From assembly GCA_027082895.1 (NCBI GenBank), contig JALWTJ010000359.1:2229-15651 (forward strand): a stretch of DNA of 13,423 nt, written 5' to 3'. A program made the translations under genes and the position numbers. This document shows, piece by piece, positions 1 through 6,187 of the stretch. This DNA is from Hyphomicrobiales bacterium (lineage in GTDB: Bacteria; Pseudomonadota; Alphaproteobacteria; Rhizobiales; Devosiaceae). The stretch's first letter is position 1. Each line of letters opens with the position of its first letter. A model generated the notes under the pieces. It was not told the DNA's origin. It made no database searches and was given only the letters and a program-made list of their open reading frames with translations.

Positions 1-3000
1 CCTGCAGGGCGCCTGATCCCCCGGCTGCACCAGAATGTCACCGACTTCCCCGTCACATTCCGCGTGAATGGCCGTTTCCATCTTCATGGCTTCGATGGAC
101 AGCAGCACATCACCGCGCGTCACATGCTGCCCCTCCTTCACCGCCAGGGTGGAAATCACGCCGGGCATGGGTGCACCGACCTGTAACACGTCCCCTTCTT
201 CAGCCTTGGGCCGGGCCACGATCTCCCCGGCCATGCGCCGGTCGGGCACATAAACGGAGCGGGGCTGCCCGTTCAACTCGAAGAACACCCGGACCATGCC
301 CTTGTCGTTCGTTTCCGCCCGCCCCAGATACCGCAAGACAAGCGTAAATCCGCGGGACAGATCCACCAGCAGTTCGTCCCCGTCCGACAGTCCGTAGAAA
401 TAGACGGGCGTGGGCAGAACCGAGGTCGGCCCGTAAAGGGCCTGCGCCTTCATGAACTCGACAAAGACCTTGGGATACATCAGGTAGGATGCCAGCTGGA
501 AATCATCAATCTGCTGATCCAGCTCCCCGGAGATCCGGGCCCGTTCCGCCTCCAGATCAACCGGCTTCAGATAGGCCCCGGGACGCTTGTCCAGCGGTTT
601 GCGCCCCTTCAGCACCTTCTTCTGCAACGCCTTGGGAAAGCCCCCCGGCGGTTGCCCCAGATCCCCGGCGAAGAACCCCACCACCGATTCGGGGAAAGCC
701 ACTTCCCGTTTCGGGTCTTCCACGTCGGCCCGGCTCAATCCGGAAGAAACCATGGCCAGCGCCATGTCACCCACCACCTTGGAGGATGGAGTAACCTTGA
801 CGATATCCCCGAACATCCGGTTGACATCGGCATAGGTCTGGGCCACTTCGTGCCAGCGGCTCTGCAGGCCAAGGGAGCGAGCCTGCTCCTTCAGGTTGGT
901 AAACTGGCCCCCCGGCATTTCGTGCAGGTAGACCTCCGAAGCCCCCGAGCGCAGATCGCTTTCAAAGGCCCGGTACTGGGTCCGCACTGCCTCCCAGTAA
1001 AAGGAAATCCGCCGGATGGTTTCCCCGTCGAACCCCGGATCCCTCTCGTGATTTCTCAGGGCGGCAACAAGGGATCCCAGACAGGGCTGGCTGGTGGTGC
1101 CCGAAAGGGCATCCATGGCCGCATCCACCGCATCCACCCCCGCATCCACCGCCGCCAGCACGCTGGCAGCGGCAATACCGGAAGTGTCATGGGTATGGAA
1201 ATGAATGGGCAGGGACGTTTCCTGCTTCAGGGTGCGGATAAGCTTTGCCGCCGCCGCCGGCTTGAGCAACCCCGCCATGTCCTTCAGTCCCAGCACATGG
1301 GCCCCGGCCCGCTCCAGCTCCTGCGCCAGCCCCACATAATATTTCAGGTCATACTTGGCCCGGTCCGCATCCTCCATGTCCCCGGTGTAACAGATCACCC
1401 CTTCACACACCTTGCCCGCCTCAATGACCGCATCCATGGCCACCCGCATGTTTTCCACCCAGTTCAGGCAGTCGAACACCCGGAAAACATCCACACCCCC
1501 CCTGGCCGCCTGGGCCACGAAATACTGCACCACATTATCCGCGTAATTGGTGTAACCCACCCCGTTGGAGCCGCGCAGAAGCATCTGGGTGAGAATGTTG
1601 GGCGCCCCTTCCCGCACCCTGGCCAGCCGCTCCCAGGGGTCTTCGTTCAGAAAACGCATGGCCACGTCAAAGGTTGCCCCACCCCAGCATTCAAGGGAAA
1701 ACAACCCCGGCATTCCCCGCGAATAGGCCCGGGCGATGGCGGCAATGTCATGGGTACGCATCCGGGTGGCCAGAAGCGACTGGTGCCCGTCACGCATGCT
1801 GGTATCGGTGAACAGAACCCGCTTCTGCCCCTTCATCCATTCCGCCAGCCCCTTCGGGCCCTCCCGTTCCAGAATCTGGCGGGTACCTTCAACCTCCGGC
1901 AGGGTATCGAACACCGGCGCACGAGGGGTAGGTGCATCAAGGGGGGGCTTTTCCCGCCCCGCCACATCCGGGTGCCCATTGACGCTCACATCCCCGATAT
2001 AGGTCAGCAGCTTGGTCGCCCGGTCCTTGCGCCGGGGTATGTCGAACAGGGACGGCGTATTGTCGATAAACCGGGTCGTATAGGAATTGTCCCGGAACTT
2101 TTCGTGCCCGATGATGTTTTCCAGAAAGGCCAGATTGGTCGAAACCCCCCGGATACGAAACTCCCTGAGTGCCCGGTCCATGCGCCTGATGGCTTCGTCC
2201 GGCGTGGGCGCCCAGCAGGTGACCTTTTCCAGTAACGGATCGTAAAAACGGGTAATTACCGCCCCCGAATAGGCCGTCCCCCCATCCAGCCGGACACCGA
2301 ACCCGGTTGCCCCCCGGTAAGCGGTAATACGGCCATAATCGGGAATGAAATTCTGTTCCGGATCTTCGGTGGTTACCCGGCATTGCAGGGCATGCCCGTT
2401 CAGGTGAATATCCGCCTGCGCCGGCACCCCGCTGCTGGCCGTTCCGATCGTCTCCCCCTCCATGATCCGGATCTGCGCCTTCACGATATCGATCCCGGTT
2501 ACTTCCTCCGTCACCGTGTGTTCCACCTGGATTCGCGGATTGACCTCGATGAAGAAGAATTCGTTGGTATCCGCATCCATCAGGAATTCGACCGTTCCCG
2601 CACACCGGTAGCGGGCCGCCCTGCCCAGCCGCAATGCCGCATCAGTCAAGTGCGAACGGGTGGCGGCATCCAGATAGGGGGCCGGAGCCCGCTCCACCAC
2701 CTTCTGGTTGCGCCGCTGCACCGAACAGTCCCGTTCAAAAAGATGCACCAGATTGCCATGTTCATCCCCGAGCAACTGCACTTCCACATGCCGGGCATGC
2801 TCCACCAGCCGCTCCAGATACATCTCATCCTTGCCAAAGGCTGCCTTGGCCTCGCGACGGGCTTCGTCCAGTTCGGCCCGCAGGGCCTTTTCGTCAGCGA
2901 TGCGCCGCATGCCACGGCCCCCGCCGCCCCAGGACGCCTTGAGCATCAGCGGATAGCCGATCTTTTCTGCCAGTGCCGCCGCCGCATCCATGTCGGCGGG

Positions 3001-3417
3001 CAAAGGATCGGTGGCCGGCACCACCGGCACATCGCTTTCCTCAGCCATGCGGCGAGCCGCAACCTTGTTGCCCAGCGAACGCATGGTTTCAGCCCTGGGA
3101 CCGATGAACACGATCCCCGCCGCTTCACACGCATCAACAAATTCGGGGCTTTCCGACAACAGGCCATAGCCCGGATGAATGGCATCCGCCCCCGATTCCC
3201 GGGCAATGCGGATATATTCGTCAATCTGCAGATAGGCCTCGACCGGCCCGCGCCCCTCCCCGATCAGATAGGCCTCATCCGCCTTGAACCGGTGCAGGGC
3301 CAGCTTGTCCTCGGCAGCAAACACCGCCACCGTCTTGATGCCCAGCTCATTGGCGGCCCGGAACACCCGAATCGCGATCTCGGAACGATTGGCGACCAGG
3401 ATTTTCTTTATTTTCAT
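1..3417 (-). CDS. pyc: pyruvate carboxylase, C-terminus cut off by the window
   Basis: Biotin-dependent anaplerotic enzyme that carboxylates pyruvate to oxaloacetate in the cytoplasm. 1139 codons are open with no frameshift; the R. etli enzyme is about 1154 residues, so only a few are missing. Biotin carboxylase domain (about 1-455): ANRSEIAIR near the start, K160 before the ATP-grasp loop GGGGRGM, and E291-V-N293-P-R295. Carboxyltransferase domain (about 535-1000): MRDGHQS with D543, K712 in KDMAGLLKP (the carbamylated lysine in the family), and HFHTHD with H741 and H743; these four are the expected metal ligands. Biotinyl domain: EAMKMET with the biotinyl Lys at residue 1112 (bases 82-84). 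The start gives the family's usual N-terminus (MKIKKILVANR), although the Shine-Dalgarno is weak (GGAA about 11 nt upstream). It lies 54 nt after the DUF442 gene, with a terminator-like hairpin between them. Confidence 0.97.
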   Translation of the reverse strand, partial: MKIKKILVANRSEIAIRVFRAANELGIKTVAVFAAEDKLALHRFKADEAYLIGEGRGPVEAYLQIDEYIRIARESGADAIHPGYGLLSESPEFVDACEAAGIVFIGPRAETMRSLGNKVAARRMAEESDVPVVPATDPLPADMDAAAALAEKIGYPLMLKASWGGGGRGMRRIADEKALRAELDEARREAKAAFGKDEMYLERLVEHARHVEVQLLGDEHGNLVHLFERDCSVQRRNQKVVERAPAPYLDAATRSHLTDAALRLGRAARYRCAGTVEFLMDADTNEFFFIEVNPRIQVEHTVTEEVTGIDIVKAQIRIMEGETIGTASSGVPAQADIHLNGHALQCRVTTEDPEQNFIPDYGRITAYRGATGFGVRLDGGTAYSGAVITRFYDPLLEKVTCWAPTPDEAIRRMDRALREFRIRGVSTNLAFLENIIGHEKFRDNSYTTRFIDNTPSLFDIPRRKDRATKLLTYIGDVSVNGHPDVAGREKPPLDAPTPRAPVFDTLPEVEGTRQILEREGPKGLAEWMKGQKRVLFTDTSMRDGHQSLLATRMRTHDIAAIARAYSRGMPGLFSLECWGGATFDVAMRFLNEDPWERLARVREGAPNILTQMLLRGSNGVGYTNYADNVVQYFVAQAARGGVDVFRVFDCLNWVENMRVAMDAVIEAGKVCEGVICYTGDMEDADRAKYDLKYYVGLAQELERAGAHVLGLKDMAGLLKPAAAAKLIRTLKQETSLPIHFHTHDTSGIAAASVLAAVDAGVDAVDAAMDALSGTTSQPCLGSLVAALRNHERDPGFDGETIRRISFYWEAVRTQYRAFESDLRSGASEVYLHEMPGGQFTNLKEQARSLGLQSRWHEVAQTYADVNRMFGDIVKVTPSSKVVGDMALAMVSSGLSRADVEDPKREVAFPESVVGFFAGDLGQPPGGFPKALQKKVLKGRKPLDKRPGAYLKPVDLEAERARISGELDQQIDDFQLASYLMYPKVFVEFMKAQALYGPTSVLPTPVYFYGLSDGDELLVDLSRGFTLVLRYLGRAETNDKGMVRVFFELNGQPRSVYVPDRRMAGEIVARPKAEEGDVLQVGAPMPGVISTLAVKEGQHVTRGDVLLSIEAMKMETAIHAECDGEVGDILVQPGDQAPCR

Positions 3418-3445
3418 GGCAGATGCGTTTCCATTCTCTCGCTCG

Positions 3446-3469
3446 AAAAACCCTGTTTCAAAACAAGGG
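3446..3469 (-). terminator. hairpin plus short T-run between the DUF442 gene and pyc
   Basis: On the minus strand CCC-(T)-TGTTT-TG-AAACA-GGG folds into an 8-bp stem with one bulged T, followed directly by TTTTT (A-run at 3446-3450). It starts 3 nt after the DUF442 stop codon and ends only about 28 nt before the pyc ATG. It could terminate DUF442 transcription, or act as a leaky attenuator in a DUF442-pyc message. The stem is A/U-rich inside, so strength is uncertain. Confidence 0.55.
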
Positions 3470-3471
3470 CC

Positions 3472-3882
3472 CTATTTCAGCTGATCCCTTAATGCGGAAA
3501 TGTCATACCCGGCATCGAAGGCCATATCGATCATGTCCTCCCCGGGCAGTTCCCCGGCATGGGCCAACGCCCACAGGTTGGTGCAGCGGGTGCCCGTACG
3601 GCAGAAGAACAGCACCGGTCCGTCCGCTTCGCGCAGAATGTCGCGCACCCTTTGCAGACTGTCCGCATCGAAGGGTGGCCGGGTCACCGGCACATGATGC
3701 ACCGGGATACCGTGCTCCCGGGCTGCCGCTGCAATATCCCGTGCGAGGGGTTGGCCCGCCTCCTCCCCGTCCGGACGGTTGTTGACGATGGCGACAAACC
3801 CGGCCTGCTTGATCTTTTCCATATCCGCAGGCCGGATCTGCGGAGAAACACTCAGCGCGTCATTGATCTTTCGAATATCCAT
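3472..3882 (-). CDS. DUF442 / Blh-type sulfur transferase (TIGR01244-like) protein
   Basis: A 136-residue protein matching the stand-alone DUF442 family (beta-lactamase-hydrolase-like, TIGR01244 'sulfur transferase'), which has a dual-specificity-phosphatase/rhodanese-like fold. Visible marks: N-terminal MDIRKINDALSVSPQI, the family signature NNRPDGEEAGQP at 34-45, and the catalytic P-loop C94-R-T-G-T-R99 (C-x-x-x-x-R). Cys94 would carry the persulfide or phospho-intermediate. In related Blh proteins this domain is fused to a metallo-beta-lactamase persulfide dioxygenase and linked to sulfide detoxification; no such partner is present here, so the substrate is unknown. The start is supported by AAGGGG 5 nt upstream of the ATG. 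It is cytoplasmic, with no signal peptide or membrane segment. It lies directly upstream of pyc and 118 nt after the binding-protein gene. Confidence 0.85.
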   Translation of the reverse strand: MDIRKINDALSVSPQIRPADMEKIKQAGFVAIVNNRPDGEEAGQPLARDIAAAAREHGIPVHHVPVTRPPFDADSLQRVRDILREADGPVLFFCRTGTRCTNLWALAHAGELPGEDMIDMAFDAGYDISALRDQLK

Positions 3883-4000
3883 TTCGGCCCCTTGATCCGC
3901 GTTCGAACCGTCTCACGCATCTATTGGCACGTCACCCGATGATCCGCAACATTTTCGCCCCTTCGGTAAAGGAACCGGCACCTGCCAGACGCCCCTGCCA

Positions 4001-5164
4001 TTATTGCAGTCGGGCGATCCATGGCCGCCATATCTCCTCGCGCTCCCGGACGAAACGGGCTGCCAGCGCTTCATAATTGCCCCCCTCTTCCCCCTGCCAG
4101 TTCAGGATCATGTTCATTTCATCGACCGGCAAGGACGCCCCCCGCAGGTACCGCGCCACGAGAGGGGCCTCCTCGGCCACCCAGTCCGCCGCAACGATAT
4201 AGGGCTTTTCCGGCGCAAAGGCGGATGGTTTGGGCGCAACGCATTCCCGGTTGGCAAGACATGTGAACGCGTCCAGGTCATATGCCCCCATATCCAGCGC
4301 CACGAAATCGAACTGTGCCAATACCCCACTGGGCTGCCAGTAATAAAAGACCACCGGCGATTTGCGGGAAACGGACTGGGCAATCAACGTATCCATTTCG
4401 AACCGGTTGGCCGGGGTGACCAGATCCACCTTGTCCAGGATTCCGAGCGCCCGCAGCAGGTTCCTGTTGATGATGGAACAGGCCCAGTCCGCCGGGCAGG
4501 AGATGAAACGCAACCGCCCCGCGGGCGTAACCTCTCCCGGACGGCCCGGCCCTTTCTGCCCTGAACCTGTCCCCCTCCCGTCTGCCTGCTCCGGTTCCCC
4601 GGAACCGGGACGGGCCAACCGGTCCGCCAGTTCCACCAGCCCGTCCAGTGACCGCACATCGGGAAAGGCCTTTCCCATGTGGGCGGGCAGGTACCATCCT
4701 TCAAAACTCCCCCCCAGATAACTGACCGCTTCGGGTTCCACATGCCCGCTTTCAAGCAATGGATTCCAGATTGCGGCAATGCGACTGGTCCACATCTCCG
4801 CAACGATGGCAGGCTGCCCGGTAGTTGCCATGGATGTGGCGGTTGTCGCCATGTCTCCGGACATGATGCGCACCGTGCATCCCAGTTCCTGCTGAAGAAT
4901 CTGCACATGTATCCGGGCAAGGATGATCGAGGATGGCCATTGCATGGCGCCAATGGAGATTTCGCGATCTCCGCACGGCTGTGGTGCATCGGGGGCACCG
5001 ATTTCAACCACGCTGTCCGAACCGCTGCCCCCCTCCTGCGCCGGCACCGGGCGGGGCAAAACCGCCACAAGCAGAAACAGGAAAACCCGGATCGCGAATA
5101 CCCCGCGCCCGATACCTTTTCCCGTTCCGCTTTCCGCCTGCCTGACCATGCGCCCTTTTTGCAT
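4001..5164 (-). CDS. ABC-transporter substrate-binding protein, glycine betaine (OpuAC/ProX) type
   Basis: A 387-residue exported protein. The signal peptide has a basic start, a hydrophobic core around residues 23-37 (FAIRVFLFLLVAVLP) and likely cleavage after VPA at 42. The mature part resembles OpuAC-type (PF04069) proteins that bind quaternary amines: GAMQWPSS at 72-79, EMWTS near 123, FEGWYLP near 154 and FYYWQPSG near 273 give spaced tryptophans that could form an aromatic ligand cage. Residues about 185-215 are a Gly/Pro/charged low-complexity insertion. Six mature cysteines could form disulfides. No permease or ATPase gene is adjacent, so it either serves a distant transporter or is a sensory binding protein. 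It begins 48 nt after the MerR gene and may be co-transcribed with it. The start is uncertain: an in-frame ATG at 5149 has AAGGG upstream, but too close. Family call confident, ligand inferred. Confidence 0.8.
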   Translation of the reverse strand: MQKGRMVRQAESGTGKGIGRGVFAIRVFLFLLVAVLPRPVPAQEGGSGSDSVVEIGAPDAPQPCGDREISIGAMQWPSSIILARIHVQILQQELGCTVRIMSGDMATTATSMATTGQPAIVAEMWTSRIAAIWNPLLESGHVEPEAVSYLGGSFEGWYLPAHMGKAFPDVRSLDGLVELADRLARPGSGEPEQADGRGTGSGQKGPGRPGEVTPAGRLRFISCPADWACSIINRNLLRALGILDKVDLVTPANRFEMDTLIAQSVSRKSPVVFYYWQPSGVLAQFDFVALDMGAYDLDAFTCLANRECVAPKPSAFAPEKPYIVAADWVAEEAPLVARYLRGASLPVDEMNMILNWQGEEGGNYEALAARFVREREEIWRPWIARLQ

Positions 5165-5196
5165 TGGAACGCCCGATCAGGCAAGCGGTGGGTTAA

Positions 5197-5213
5197 ATCC
5201 AGACCCGCTGGAT
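5197..5213 (-). other. inverted repeat at the 3' end of the merR gene
   Basis: ATCCAG-ACCCG-CTGGAT is a perfect 6-bp inverted repeat with a 5-nt loop. It overlaps the last base of the MerR-family stop codon (TGA at 5215-5213). On the minus strand it is followed only by TTTAA, so it would be a weak terminator at best. It could dampen read-through into the binding-protein gene or stabilise the mRNA end. Confidence 0.35.
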
Positions 5214-5989
5214 CAGTTCAGGTGTTGACGCCGATAAACACCCATGGCCCTGGAAAGATATTCCGCCAACCGCGGATCATACCGATCATAGAAGTTTCGA
5301 AACGCTTCATCGTCACAGTAAAGCCGTCCCAACCCTTCATAGGCATCCCCGTCCGGCACCCAATAGTTGGACACCCATTTGTAATGGCGTTCCACAAGGG
5401 CCTGAACCCTTTCATGCGTCACCGGCAGGTTTTCCGTCAGGCATACCATCATTCCAAGATTGACGGCATGTCCTTCTTCCCGAACCATATCATGCTGATC
5501 CTTTGACATGCGTTTCACATTTGCCCGCGCTTCGGCCACCCGGTTGCGAACAATTTCATCGCCATTGTCAATCAGCTCCTTTTCATAGGCTTCCTGCTGT
5601 TCGGGTGAAAAGCCCTTGAATGGATTCTCCATCATTTCTGCTCCTTCAATTTCTTCCAGTGTTTTTTCGATGGTATGAATCAGATCATGCAAACGGGCGA
5701 TTTCTCCGGTCAGATGCTTCCGGTGCTCCTGCAACGCGCGGGACATGTCGAAATCTGCCGAATCAAGAATGCGACCGATTTTGACAAGAGGCATTCCCAG
5801 TTCGCGATAGAACAGGATTTGCTGCAATCGCAGCACCTGGGCCCGTTCATAGTACCGGTAGCCGTTCTCGCCGAGATAGGCAGGAGGGAGCAATCCGATC
5901 CTGTCATAATAATGCAGGGTTCGCACCGACACGCCGGACATGCGTGCCAGTTCTCTGACCGTCAATCTGTTTGTCATGATCTTGTTCAT
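5213..5989 (-). CDS. MerR-family transcriptional regulator with TipAS domain
   Basis: A 258-residue regulator. An N-terminal winged-helix MerR domain (about 8-75) shows LTVRELARMSGVSVRTLHYY, DRIGLLPP and ENGYRYY. A long dimerisation helix (about 80-115) follows. The C-terminal half (FSPEQQEAYEKEL, then HYKWVSNYW and YDPRLAEYLSRAM) fits the TipAS domain (PF07739), which binds antibiotics or other hydrophobic ligands in TipA and its relatives. Such proteins untwist overlong promoters when ligand is bound and usually control themselves. The reading frame stays open up to 6124, but the MerR homology begins at MNKIMTNRLTVREL; GAGAAG lies about 9 nt upstream, and an in-frame ATG at 5977 is also possible. 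A MerR-style dyad with a TTGACC -35 element sits just upstream. The neighbouring binding-protein gene is a candidate second target. Ligand unknown. Confidence 0.9.
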   Translation of the reverse strand: MNKIMTNRLTVRELARMSGVSVRTLHYYDRIGLLPPAYLGENGYRYYERAQVLRLQQILFYRELGMPLVKIGRILDSADFDMSRALQEHRKHLTGEIARLHDLIHTIEKTLEEIEGAEMMENPFKGFSPEQQEAYEKELIDNGDEIVRNRVAEARANVKRMSKDQHDMVREEGHAVNLGMMVCLTENLPVTHERVQALVERHYKWVSNYWVPDGDAYEGLGRLYCDDEAFRNFYDRYDPRLAEYLSRAMGVYRRQHLN

Positions 5990-6008
5990 GGGAAAGGCTT
6001 CTCGGGTA

Positions 6009-6028
6009 TGACGTAGCGTCAGGGTCAA
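6009..6028 (-). promoter_or_regulatory. MerR-type operator and -35 element of the merR gene
   Basis: On the minus strand TTGACC (6028-6023) is followed one base later by the perfect dyad TGACG-CTA-CGTCA (6021-6009). A TTGACC -35 with a dyad in the spacer is the classic MerR-family arrangement, where the regulator sits between -35 and -10. No good -10 hexamer is visible 17-20 bp downstream. The expected transcript start falls within a few bases of the ATG at 5989, so the mRNA could be almost leaderless. Autoregulation is inferred. Confidence 0.6.
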
Positions 6029-6122
6029 GAACTTTTTTGTCTTTTTCAAGCGCGAACCGAAATTGTGCCGCAAACATCCGGGATGCCCTCGAAAAATCCG
6101 TACCGGACAGGAACCCGCTGCC

Positions 6123-6152
6123 AAAAAAAAGAGGACGCCCGAAGGCGCCCCC
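6123..6152 (-). terminator. intrinsic terminator of the MCP gene
   Basis: On the minus strand GGGGGCGCC-TTCG-GGCGTCCTC forms a 9-bp stem (two G-U pairs) capped by a UUCG tetraloop and followed by eight T residues (A-run at 6123-6130). It begins about 35 nt after the MCP stop codon. It separates the chemotaxis cluster from the merR gene. Confidence 0.93.
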
Positions 6153-6187
6153 CTGAAAGGTAAAACCGGCTGAACCGAAAAAGAACG

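Noticed and set aside
1..8. CCTGCAGG at the first bases of the window
   Set aside because: It is an 8-bp palindrome (SbfI site) inside pyc coding sequence. It may simply reflect where the window was cut and carries no evident function.
652..2235. 527-codon plus-strand open frame
   Set aside because: Antisense to pyruvate carboxylase, rich in His, Pro, Gly and Arg, with no domain. It is explained by GC-rich third positions of pyc.
5990..6124. N-terminal extension of the MerR protein
   Set aside because: The added 45 residues have no MerR homology and would cover the operator and -35 element. The domain starts right after 5989.
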